From Natronoglycomyces albus (GTDB lineage Bacteria; Actinomycetota; Actinomycetes; Mycobacteriales; Micromonosporaceae): a DNA stretch of 64,000 bases. The notes under the pieces were generated by a model. It ran no database searches, was not told where the DNA came from, and worked only from the letters and a program-made list of their open reading frames with translations. The stretch is taken from positions 2,542,001-2,606,000 of the forward strand of contig NZ_CP070496.1 in the NCBI RefSeq assembly GCF_016925535.1. The letters are read 5' to 3'. This document shows positions 17,577-25,156 of the stretch, piece by piece (position 1 is the first letter of the stretch; each line of letters opens with the position of its first letter). Both the position numbers and the translations under genes were made by a program.

Positions 17577-18248
17577 TTCCAAACCCAGGCCGTAGACGAA
17601 CGATTCGGTCAGTGCCTGCCACGACGCCTCGATGACATTCTCGTGTACCCCCACTGTGGTCCACTTTCGGTCGGCATTGGCGGTGCTTACGTGGACTTGG
17701 CAGGTCGCTGCGGTTCCCGGCACGTTAGACAGGATACGAACGGTGTAGTCGGTCAGACGCATGTCCTCAAGTTGCCGGTAGCGCGGTGTGAGGGCCTTTC
17801 GCAGCGCCTGGTCGAGGGCGTTGACCGGGCCGCTGCCCTCGGCGGTCGAGATGACGCGTTCTCCCTCGACATCGAGACGAACGGTAGCCTCGTCGCGGGT
17901 TTCCCCCGAGCCGGAGTGTTCCACGAGCACCCTATAGGACTCGACTCGGAAGGGGCGAGGAAGGCCCGATTCCAGCTCGTCCTTCGCCAACAGTTCGAAT
18001 GAGGCGACAGCCTTCGCAAACGACCAGCCCTGTGCACGGCGGTTGCGGACTCGCTGAGTGAGGCGTTTCAGTGCCGCTTCTTTGCCACGGACGGCGATGC
18101 CTCGGCCCTCCAGCATGGCAATGAGCCCCCTCTCGTCTGTCAGAGCCTGTTCCAGCTGATCAATGCCGAATTGACCGGGCAATTGTCGGGGCGCGTTGGC
18201 TGTGTGGTGGCTATCGGTGGCACCGGCTGCGGTTTCCTGCGTCTTCAC
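17511..18248 (-). CDS. citramalate/isopropylmalate synthase regulatory (LeuA dimer) domain without catalytic barrel
   Basis: 246 residues matching only the C-terminal third of (R)-citramalate synthase. The linker helix appears as KRLTQRVRNRRAQGWSFAKAVASFELL. The LeuA allosteric domain follows with ERVISTAEGSGPVNALDQALR, TDYTVRILS and WTTVGVHENVIEASWQAL. The whole acetyl-CoA/pyruvate TIM barrel (about 340 residues) is absent, so it cannot make citramalate. The start is GTG 18248, with GAGGACGAG upstream; a TTG frame extends to 18296 into a terminator. The last 66 bp overlap the end of the convergent TetR gene. It is either a relic or a stand-alone leucine/isoleucine-sensing domain. Confidence 0.75.
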   Translation of the reverse strand: MKTQETAAGATDSHHTANAPRQLPGQFGIDQLEQALTDERGLIAMLEGRGIAVRGKEAALKRLTQRVRNRRAQGWSFAKAVASFELLAKDELESGLPRPFRVESYRVLVEHSGSGETRDEATVRLDVEGERVISTAEGSGPVNALDQALRKALTPRYRQLEDMRLTDYTVRILSNVPGTAATCQVHVSTANADRKWTTVGVHENVIEASWQALTESFVYGLGLELAEVLGQIALDRVGDGLPHRR

Positions 18249-18290
18249 TCTGGCTCGTCCTCTATCAGCGCGATTGGCGTGGTGCGGGAA

Positions 18291-18321
18291 AAACAAAAAC
18301 CTCCTGCTATACGCAGGAGGT
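18291..18321 (-). terminator. intrinsic terminator just upstream of the CimA-like gene (possible attenuator)
   Basis: On minus: ACCTCCTGC-gtata-GCAGGAGGT followed by TTTTGTTTTT. It ends 42 nt before the GTG start and faces the same way, and no gene upstream on this strand needs terminating. That suggests transcription attenuation in the leader. Confidence 0.7.
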
Positions 18322-18342
18322 CTGGCGCGTGGTGGGCGGTCT

Positions 18343-18375
18343 CTACCGCTGCCGCACGCGCCTGCACATAATCAT
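18343..18375 (-). CDS. possible 10-residue leader peptide
   Basis: A short frame reading MIMCRRVRQR and then TAG, placed 22 nt before the terminator hairpin in the CimA-like leader. The position suits a translational attenuator, but the codons do not show the Leu/Ile/Val run expected for branched-chain control and the ribosome binding site is poor. Offered only as a candidate. Confidence 0.25.
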   Translation of the reverse strand: MIMCRRVRQR

Positions 18376-18688
18376 GTTGGCGATTGTCACGCCCCGAAGT
18401 ATGCCACTAGTTTCACGATCTGGCTATATTTTCCCACTAAGTAGGAGATTCGGCGTGTCGGGGAAGGGTTTGAGGGGCCACAATATGGCCAGAGAGCTAT
18501 ATTCCTGGCCGCAGGAGGGCAGGGTGCTGTGAGGGCGGTCGAGGCCGGGCCGCTGGAACGTCACGAAGCTGGGGTGGTAATCACATGAGGGATCGAACAG
18601 CGTCGCGTACCTGACTTACGCGGCGAGCATGGGCATGCCACCATCATGACGCTTGATGGAGTCAGTTACTCAATGGAGAGGCGAGAGC
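18376..18688. other. divergent promoter region, CimA-like and PRPP synthetase genes
   Basis: 313 bases shared by a minus-strand leader and a plus-strand gene. The inverted repeat CCATCA-n7-TGATGG lies near 18643-18661, about 30 nt before the PRPP synthetase start, and could be an operator. No further gene is seen. Confidence 0.4.
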
Positions 18689-19633
18689 ATGGATGACAAT
18701 GAGATGGTGGTGCTTGGTGGTTCAGCATCACAGAAACTATCAAGAAGTATCTGCGATATTCTCGACATTCCCCTGGGGGACAACGAAGTAGTTCGTTTCT
18801 CCGAGGGGAATCTTTTTGTCAAGGTAAATCAGAACGTGCGCGGCAGACACGTCTACTTGGTGCAGTCAACGGCCTTCCCGGTCAACGACAACTTTATGGA
18901 GCTTCTGTTTTGGATCGACGCGCTCAAGCGTGCCTCGGTGGCTTCGGTGACCGTGGTGATTCCCTACTTCTCCTATGCCAAGGGCGATAAGAAGGACGAA
19001 CCGCGCGTGTCGATCCGGGCTCGGGTTTGCGCTCAAGCTATCGAAAGCGCGGGGGCTGACCGCGTCGTCACTCTGGACTTGCACGCACCACAAATCCAGG
19101 GGTTCTTTCAACTGCCGGTCGATGACCTGTACGCAGCGCCGGTCCTGGTGGAAGCCATCGCCGCCGAGAACATCCCGAACCTCGTGGTCGTGTCTCCGGA
19201 TGCCGGGTTCGCCAAGAAGGCCAAAGAATACGCTCGCCGTTTGGGCTCCCCGTTGGCCATCGCGGACAAGGAGCGCCACGACCATTCCGAGACTGCGGTC
19301 GTGGCGGACTTGATAGGCGAGGTGGACGGGCGCAACGCCCTCATCGTGGATGACTTCACGATTTCGGCCGGGACCCTCGCGGAGGTGGCGGAGGTGTTGC
19401 GGGACCGCGGTGCCAACTCGGTACAGGCGGCCATAAGCCACGGCGTGTTCACGGGCAAGGCCATGCAGCGTCTCGACGATAGCCCCATCGAAGCATTGTG
19501 GGTGACTGACTCAGTCGAACGCGAGCAGTCCGAACTGTCGGCAAAGGTGCGCACGGTCTCGGTGGCGCCACTATTCGCCGAGGCGATCAAGCGCATTCAC
19601 CACCGGGAGAGCATTTCCAGCCTCTTCAACTAG
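18689..19633 (+). CDS. ribose-phosphate diphosphokinase (PRPP synthetase) homologue
   Basis: 314 residues. It makes PRPP from ribose 5-phosphate and ATP for nucleotides, His and Trp. Family landmarks: NVRGRHVYLVQS, the Mg site DLHAPQIQGFFQLPVDDLYA, and the PRPP loop VDDFTISAGT. The loop departs from the usual DDMIDTAGT, so this is a diverged copy, perhaps secondary to a standard prs elsewhere. ATG 18689 follows GGAGAGGCGAG; the frame is open further upstream but without homology. It is transcribed alone, with a terminator after the stop. Confidence 0.85.
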   Translation: MDDNEMVVLGGSASQKLSRSICDILDIPLGDNEVVRFSEGNLFVKVNQNVRGRHVYLVQSTAFPVNDNFMELLFWIDALKRASVASVTVVIPYFSYAKGDKKDEPRVSIRARVCAQAIESAGADRVVTLDLHAPQIQGFFQLPVDDLYAAPVLVEAIAAENIPNLVVVSPDAGFAKKAKEYARRLGSPLAIADKERHDHSETAVVADLIGEVDGRNALIVDDFTISAGTLAEVAEVLRDRGANSVQAAISHGVFTGKAMQRLDDSPIEALWVTDSVEREQSELSAKVRTVSVAPLFAEAIKRIHHRESISSLFN

Positions 19634-19651
19634 CTCACTCAGTCTGACTCT

Positions 19652-19683
19652 AGGCCCGGCCAAACATACGCTTGGCCGGGCCT
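19652..19683 (+). terminator. hairpin terminator after PRPP synthetase gene
   Basis: Perfect 12-base arms AGGCCCGGCCAA / TTGGCCGGGCCT with an 8-base loop, 19 nt after the stop. It may serve both strands. Confidence 0.75.
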
Positions 19684-19748
19684 CGCCTGACCCTAAAGAG
19701 CCTGCGCCACCATCGATAGCCAGGACACGCTGGCTGTTTGTGTGTGTT

Positions 19749-19994
19749 TTAGGAGAAGTCAAACTCGCCTGGTTCGATTCCAGTGAGGAATGAGGCCCAT
19801 TCGTCCTGGGTGTAGACAAAAACGGAACCATCGGGGTGATGGGAGTGACGGACGGCGACCCGGCCCGAGCCATCTGCCAGAGGACCTACTCCAACACACT
19901 GACCGTTGGAATTGGGGATCTTGGAGCTTTTTCGCCACTCAATGCCCGAACGTTCGACTGCCGATAGAACCTGTCTGGCCCTTGCGTTGTTCAT
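19749..19994 (-). CDS. DUF397 domain protein
   Basis: 81 residues matching DUF397: IEWRKSSKIPNSNGQCVGV, VAVRHSHHPDG and a WASFLTGIEPGEFD end. In actinobacteria these small proteins are paired with an XRE/DUF5753 regulator and act in developmental or antibiotic control, partly as antitoxin-like partners. The ATG overlaps the partner's stop by 4 bp. Here the partner has lost its DNA-binding domain, so the pair may no longer regulate. Confidence 0.85.
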   Translation of the reverse strand: MNNARARQVLSAVERSGIEWRKSSKIPNSNGQCVGVGPLADGSGRVAVRHSHHPDGSVFVYTQDEWASFLTGIEPGEFDFS

Positions 19995-20593
19995 GGGTTT
20001 CCTTCAACGAGAGTCTTAATCAAGTTTGTTGAGTCTTCGAGTGTCCGCGCCTCCTCTACTAGCTTGGCCCACCGGAGACGAAGCCGCTCAACGTCCGGCT
20101 CCTCGATGTAGAGCGACCCACCTTGAGTCATCGCCAAGGCGATGTCTTGGAAGTATCTCGGCATGTCATAAACGTGGAAGGCTCCGTCGATACCACCGTG
20201 AAGACCATTTTCCATGCCCATGACACGAACTTCAATGTGATGAAGTTTCGACTGCTCAAGCAAATATCGCAGCTGTTCCTGCTGCACCTCGTGGGAACCC
20301 ATCTTCGTCCGAAGAACTGACTCCTCGATGATGACGCTCAACTTGGTTGGCGAGTCAGTCCCGAAGATCCTCTTTCGCTCCATCCGAATGTCTACAAGAT
20401 TGTTGATCTGGTCATCGGAGGCATCGGGCTCAGCGAAGTAGCTAATCAGCGCATGAGCATACTCGCGAGTCTGTAGAAGTCCGTCAACCAGCATGTTCTG
20501 GTATGAGCGTGGAGACCTTTGTACTTCCCAGCAAGGATCAACAAATGAAGTTCCGTTGCCGACTGGTGGTGGAGTACCGAGTGACAGGGGCAT
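19991..20593 (-). pseudogene. DUF5753 regulator lacking its N-terminal HTH
   Basis: The 200-residue frame contains the DUF5753 domain (YQNMLVDGLLQTREYAHALI; SVIIEESVLRTKMGS; GAFHVYDMPRYFQD) but not the roughly 70-residue XRE helix-turn-helix that precedes it in a normal protein of about 280 residues. Similarity begins near 20527. Upstream DNA immediately belongs to the divergent SPFH-like frame, which overlaps by 90 bp. The simplest reading is that a deletion or rearrangement removed the 5' end. It is translationally coupled (ATGA) to the DUF397 gene. Confidence 0.65.
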
Positions 20594-21183
20594 GGACGGC
20601 AGCCAGTATGCCCCAGCAAGAGGTTAGGGAACGCGTATTGAGGTATGCCTCCCAAATCACCGAGAGTCTGCGTCTGACGCGGGCTGGCGACCTACGCGAA
20701 CGCATCAATTTCGAACTGGGCTCGCACCGAGACGCCGCTGGCGTCCCTTTGCGGTACGGCATCAACTGTGTCAATGTCATGGTCGATGAAGACGAGGTCG
20801 AGACTGTCCGCCGCATTGTTGACATCAAGCGCGATGTCGCGCTTCAGCCGTATCTGGACGAACGCGTCAAGGCTCGCATGAACTTTTACGGCGAAACCTT
20901 GTCGACATCGCGCACTGCCGCGCTGTGGTGGCTTGCGGAGAATCCGAGCAATGTGGAGCAACTGCCGCATGTCGCCCGCGTTTTCAACGATTTCATCTCG
21001 CTGACCGACAATGCCCCGCAAAGCGATGGCGCAGGTGACTTCCTCGCCGAGTTTTTCGCCCACATTCGCCCCAATGACCAGGAGGCGTTTGGTCACTTCA
21101 TCCGGCAGCTGATCGACCGCGCGGGAAGCCCCGATGCGGATGTCTTGCTTAAAAGGTGGGAGGAATTGGTTCAGAACCTGTGA
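20503..21183 (+). CDS. uncharacterised protein, possible 5'-truncated SPFH/band-7-like
   Basis: 226 residues. The opening (KFRCRLVVEYRVTGAW) and the following helical part (VLRYASQITESLRL; ERINFEL) resemble the middle of SPFH/band-7 proteins, but the usual N-terminal strand region is missing and there is no membrane segment. The C-terminal half (DFLAEFFAHIRPNDQEAFGHFIRQL) is unknown to me. The start codon has no clear ribosome site and lies inside the truncated DUF5753 frame. Both genes seem cut at the same point near 20525. The assignment is weak. Confidence 0.45.
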   Translation: MSVETFVLPSKDQQMKFRCRLVVEYRVTGAWTAASMPQQEVRERVLRYASQITESLRLTRAGDLRERINFELGSHRDAAGVPLRYGINCVNVMVDEDEVETVRRIVDIKRDVALQPYLDERVKARMNFYGETLSTSRTAALWWLAENPSNVEQLPHVARVFNDFISLTDNAPQSDGAGDFLAEFFAHIRPNDQEAFGHFIRQLIDRAGSPDADVLLKRWEELVQNL

Positions 21184-21711
21184 CATCACTGCGGAGGTGT
21201 CGCTCAACGGGCGGCCGGATCGAGTCACCGTGCCAGACTCTCCCGCCGCCCCCTCCCGGCCGGGATCGCGCATTCATTGGGCGACCTGGCCGGAAGGCAT
21301 ATGTCACCGTCAGGGGCCACTAGGCAGTGGAATCAGAAAAAGGCCCCGAAGGTGAGATTTCCTCACCGGGGGCCCCTTCTTACATTTTCGCAAAAGAGAG
21401 AAAACGGCGTCAATATGATCTTTGTCCGCTTGTGGAAAAGTCATCCTCGCTGGAAGCTTGTACGGCCTCGAGGTTAGCCGCCCCAGCCAGAGGAGCCACA
21501 GCTAGAACACCACAGGTTTGCTGAACAATGAGCCCGGTGGACGGCATCGGATCCGAATGCCGCAGTTGGGCCGCTTCGCGATCCGACCGCAGCTGTACAC
21601 CCCTAGTAGCCTGCGGTTTAAGTGCGGACCCCATCTAGCATTTCTGAGTCTCATCACGCACGACGCCGGACCTTAGAAAAATGAACGGCACTCGACGGCT
21701 GCGGATCCCGT
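21184..21711. other. intergenic with terminator-like repeat
   Basis: 528 bases between convergent genes. It contains the hairpin described separately at 21342. Short frames here have no recognisable product. Confidence 0.4.
21342..21374. terminator. hairpin sharing sequence with a second locus
   Basis: GGCCCC-gaa-GGTGAG-atttc-CTCACC-GGGGGCC, followed by CTTCTTACATTTT. About 42 bp around it match 39231-39272 (GAAGGTGA..., TCACC, GGGGCCCCTT shared), so it may be a small repeat as well as a terminator. Confidence 0.6.
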
Positions 21712-22512
21712 TCACTGCCCGCCAGGCCCCGAAGGAGCCTCCAAGCTTCCACGCATCTGGCCCGCCGCGTCGGCCTCGGCCCGCAGTTGCAACGCCGCGT
21801 CAGACAGCCGATTCAACGTCGGGTCCTCCCCAACCGTCTCCAGCGCGTCGGCCAAACCCCTTTGTTCGCTCAGGCACTCCCCCGCCGCTACCACCATCTC
21901 CTCATAGGCACTGACCCCACTCTCCAGTCGGTTCAGCAGCGTTTGCCGGGACAGCTTCAACCGCTTCTTCTGCTCGGCGGGGGCCACGGCCATCGTCTTC
22001 TCCAGACCGCGAATACGTTCGGCCAATTCACGCAGCGCGGGGCCGGTATCCGAAACGCTCTGCAAAACCTTCGAAGCCGATTCGCTTGGGTCCAGCTGCT
22101 TAGCCAAGCCTTCGGCAGTCTCGGTCGCCGCGACAAGTCTCTGGTAGGGCTTCCACGCCAACGAACCGCGATAATGCTTACGCTCACGTGCGACTCGCAT
22201 CGTCCCCGCCAGCTCGCTCTTCCAGGTGCGGGCCTCCTCGCGGATGCCCGCCGGGCCATAGAGCGCCAGCGAGTCGCGAATATGCGGCATCGCCTTGCTA
22301 GTGCGCCGGTAGTCGCCCCAGCGAATGAGCGCCATAGTTCCGCTCAATCCAACGAGACCCACCCACACACCATCGGTCGCCGTCACTCCGGAATACGGAA
22401 TAAAGAAAGCACCACACGCGGTGAAAATGCCGGTGAACACCGTCCAGCTTTTGGCCGCGCTGAGGCTTCGATGCAGTCGCCTAGTCGCGACTTGCCTCTC
22501 TGTACTCTCCAC
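21712..22512 (-). CDS. pspM: phage shock envelope stress protein PspM
   Basis: 266 residues. Two closely spaced hydrophobic segments near the N-terminus (VFTGIFTACGAFFIPYSGV and DGVWVGLVGLSGTMALI) precede a long helical region with heptad-like spacing, the PspM layout. PspM is the membrane partner that binds PspA at the inner leaflet in actinobacteria. The GTG start at 22512 has AAGGAG about 8 nt upstream; the longer frame to 22578 lacks support. It is downstream of pspA and clgR in the standard order, with about 175 bp between pspA and pspM. Confidence 0.8.
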   Translation of the reverse strand: MESTERQVATRRLHRSLSAAKSWTVFTGIFTACGAFFIPYSGVTATDGVWVGLVGLSGTMALIRWGDYRRTSKAMPHIRDSLALYGPAGIREEARTWKSELAGTMRVARERKHYRGSLAWKPYQRLVAATETAEGLAKQLDPSESASKVLQSVSDTGPALRELAERIRGLEKTMAVAPAEQKKRLKLSRQTLLNRLESGVSAYEEMVVAAGECLSEQRGLADALETVGEDPTLNRLSDAALQLRAEADAAGQMRGSLEAPSGPGGQ

Positions 22513-22686
22513 CGCACCACTCCTTGCTGAAAACAACTCGGCCGAGCATCCTGGCCTGGGCCGCCTCACAACGCCCACCCCACAGCGATGGAGGGTGTTT
22601 AGCTAGACAGTACGCGGACGGTATGGCTCGGACGGCAATCCCAGGCCGGGCCTAGGATGCTCGGCGTCTGATATGGAGTTCAACCA

Positions 22687-23547
22687 CTAAGAACTGGAGT
22701 CGGCTTCCTTGCTGCCCTCATCGCCCAAGGAGGCGCGGATGTCATCCAAACGAGCGTTCGTGACCGATTCCTTGCCCTGCGAAGCAGCGGCTGGCGCTGC
22801 GGAGTCCTTAGAACCCGACAGCTTTTCGCCCTCCAGGGACGAGCGGATCTGGTCCAAGCGCGACGCGCCCGCCATGTCGACGCTGGCCTTCTTGACTTCC
22901 ATCATGCGGCCTTCGACGGAATTGCTGGCTAGGTCGGCGCGACCCATCGCATTCGCGTAACGAGCCTCGATCTTGTCGCGAACCTCGCCAAACGACGGAG
23001 TGTTGGAGGGGGCCGCCATGTTCGACATGGACTCCAACGACGAAGCAATAGTCTCTTGCATTTTGGCTTGCTCCAGCTGGCCAAGAAGCTTCGTGCGTTC
23101 CTGGAGGCGCTGCTGCAATTGCATCTGATTGGATTCCACAGCCTGCTTGGCCTGCTCGGCGGCAGCCACAGCCTGGTCATGCATCGTCTTCATGTCTTCC
23201 AAAGACTGTTCCTGGCTGACCAATTGCCCCGCCAATACCTCGGCTGTGCTTTCAAACTCTTGGGCCTTCTTCTCGTCACCCTCAGAGCGAGCCTTGTCAG
23301 CCAAGACCAACGCTTGCCGAGCCTGCGACTGCAACTTCTCAACCTCGGACATGGTGCGGTTAAGCTTCATTTCCAACTGGCGTTGGTTACCGATCACGGA
23401 AGCGGCCTGCCCGACCAGCGTCTGGTGTTGCTTCTGGGCCTCTTCAACCGCCTGCTGGATCTGGATCTTCGGGTCGGCGTGTTCGTCAATTTTGGCACCG
23501 AACAACGCCATCATGTACTTCCAGCCTTTGACAAACGGGTTGGCCAT
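22687..23547 (-). CDS. pspA: PspA/IM30 family envelope-stress protein
   Basis: 286 residues, almost entirely helical and coiled coil. It opens with [16 protein letters not shown], the amphipathic membrane-binding helix. Gln/Lys/Glu-rich helices follow ([38 protein letters not shown]), and then an actinobacterial Ala/Ser tail in which a short unit, RLDQIRSSL or RLDDIRASL, occurs twice. PspA oligomerises on stressed membranes and, in mycobacteria, sequesters ClgR. ATG with GGAAGGA upstream. It is flanked by pspM and clgR. Confidence 0.93.
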   Translation of the reverse strand: MANPFVKGWKYMMALFGAKIDEHADPKIQIQQAVEEAQKQHQTLVGQAASVIGNQRQLEMKLNRTMSEVEKLQSQARQALVLADKARSEGDEKKAQEFESTAEVLAGQLVSQEQSLEDMKTMHDQAVAAAEQAKQAVESNQMQLQQRLQERTKLLGQLEQAKMQETIASSLESMSNMAAPSNTPSFGEVRDKIEARYANAMGRADLASNSVEGRMMEVKKASVDMAGASRLDQIRSSLEGEKLSGSKDSAAPAAASQGKESVTNARLDDIRASLGDEGSKEADSSS

Positions 23548-23943
23548 TATCGGGGTCCTTCCGGTGACTTCATAACGCCGACACTTCTAGAGTACCTAGC
23601 TATGCATTCTCTAACGCGCCTGCAACCTGTGCTCAAACGAGGAATAGGCCCTGGCCTACGCTCCAGGAAGTGCGGCGCCGTGCGACATGCGCGCACAACT
23701 GTCAACTGCATAGTAAATAACACCATACCCAGGCGCGCGCACTCGAGCTGACGTGGTTTGGCCGAAAAAAAGTCCACCGGCGAGCTGATCGGCTCGGATC
23801 CGGCGCGGGCATACCCGGCATAGGAGCTGGGGTGAACGCAGCGGATGGAGGCTCAGCCAATCGACCTGGAACGCGGTCCGTGGCGGTTCGTCCCGACTAT
23901 CCCCGTCGAAGAAGAGTGGGCGTTTTCACGCCCGCGCGGGTAC
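23548..23943. other. intergenic between pspA and clgR
   Basis: 396 bases. It should contain the pspA promoter. A small GGGCGT/ACGCCC hairpin at 23918-23933 could end the clgR transcript. A 61-codon plus-strand frame at 23845 has no homology and is not called. Confidence 0.4.
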
Positions 23944-24486
23944 CTAGGCGGCGACGTCGGCCTTAGCCTCAACCACGGGCATGACCCGGCCGGGCAAGCG
24001 CCGACGAGATCGGGCCTCGGACAGTGAAGTGGGAAGGCAAGCGGTGATGTCGGGCCGCTGCGCCACCCGGGGCGAAGGGGACCGCTCGGTCGCGTCCTCG
24101 GCACGAGTTCCGTACGCCCCTAGAAGCTTCACGCTGGCCACGGGCTGCTCGGAGGGGGCAGATTCCTCCGCCGGTGCGGAGTCTGCCGACTCGGAAGGGG
24201 AATCATCCATTCCTTGCCGCTCCAGCGGCTGGGCATCAGCGGACATCGAGCCCTCAGTTTGGGCCACTGATTTGGAGACTTCGGCCAACAATTGGCTAAG
24301 TTGCAGTTCCAAAGCTGCGCATACGGCCGCCAGCAATTCCGAGGAGGGCTCTTTGTGCCCACGTTCTATTTCAGACAAATAACCCAGACTGACGTTGGCT
24401 TCAGCGGAAACCTCGCGGAGGGTACGCCGCTGGGCACTACGATGATGCCGCAGCGCCTCGCCTAGAACTCTGCGCAGCAACACCAT
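23944..24486 (-). CDS. clgR: XRE-family regulator ClgR
   Basis: 180 residues. The N-terminal XRE helix-turn-helix is clear: TLREVSAEANVSLGYLSEIERG, seen as SAEANVSLGYLS and IERGHKEPSSE. ClgR activates clp protease and psp genes during envelope or protein-folding stress. The middle is Ser/Glu-rich and disordered. The last residues, KADVAA, resemble the small-hydrophobic degron by which Clp proteases remove ClgR, which fits known post-translational control. ATG with GGGAGAG. It precedes pspA and pspM and follows pgsA in the same direction. Confidence 0.88.
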   Translation of the reverse strand: MVLLRRVLGEALRHHRSAQRRTLREVSAEANVSLGYLSEIERGHKEPSSELLAAVCAALELQLSQLLAEVSKSVAQTEGSMSADAQPLERQGMDDSPSESADSAPAEESAPSEQPVASVKLLGAYGTRAEDATERSPSPRVAQRPDITACLPTSLSEARSRRRLPGRVMPVVEAKADVAA

Positions 24487-24559
24487 TGATCTCTCCCGTC
24501 CTCGGCTACCGTGGGTGATCTGTTACCGGAGGTTATCTCATCCTACCGCGCCGACACGA

Positions 24560-25156
24560 CTACGTCGTGGACGCGGCATTGCTGGGGCCCTTACGGCCAG
24601 CTGCCCAGACCCTGACCACATATTCAATGCCGGTGACAACCGTCAGCAAAACCGCGGCGGCCATGATCCACGGCCCCAAAGCCGCGATTGGCTCCGGCCA
24701 TGGCCACAGATACCACGCAATTGCGGTGATCTGCAACACTGTCTTCACTTTACCGCCGTGGCTGGCCGCAATCACTCCACGTCGTATAACAGCAAGACGC
24801 AGGAGGGTAATTCCCACTTCGCGCAACAAAATCACGATGGTGACCCACCAAGGCAGCAGACCGTAGAAGCTCAGGAGCACCACGGCAGTACCGATAAGGG
24901 CTTTGTCGGCGATGGGGTCAGCCAGCTTTCCGAACGCTGTGACCAAGCCACGGGAACGAGCCAACCAGCCGTCGATGAAATCGGTGACCGAGGCGATGAG
25001 GAACACCAGGCACGCGGCAACTTGCCACCACAGGTGATCCATCCCGGAAACGACGACACAAGCTGCGAAAACGGGAACAAGCAGGATTCGCCCCACAGTC
25101 ACCACGTTCGCGATGTTGTATGGCGATGGCTGGGTCACGTTCTCGCTGTGGGGCAT
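24560..25156 (-). CDS. pgsA: CDP-diacylglycerol--glycerol-3-phosphate 3-phosphatidyltransferase
   Basis: 198 residues, integral membrane. It forms phosphatidylglycerophosphate, the committed step to phosphatidylglycerol and cardiolipin. The CDP-alcohol phosphotransferase motif D-x2-DG-x2-AR-x8-G-x3-D-x3-D is intact, with Asp59, Asp62, Gly63, Ala66, Arg67, Gly76, Asp80 and Asp84. Four to five hydrophobic helices are visible. The start codon touches the rimO stop, so the two are translationally coupled, an arrangement conserved in actinobacteria together with clgR downstream. Confidence 0.92.
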   Translation of the reverse strand: MPHSENVTQPSPYNIANVVTVGRILLVPVFAACVVVSGMDHLWWQVAACLVFLIASVTDFIDGWLARSRGLVTAFGKLADPIADKALIGTAVVLLSFYGLLPWWVTIVILLREVGITLLRLAVIRRGVIAASHGGKVKTVLQITAIAWYLWPWPEPIAALGPWIMAAAVLLTVVTGIEYVVRVWAAGRKGPSNAASTT

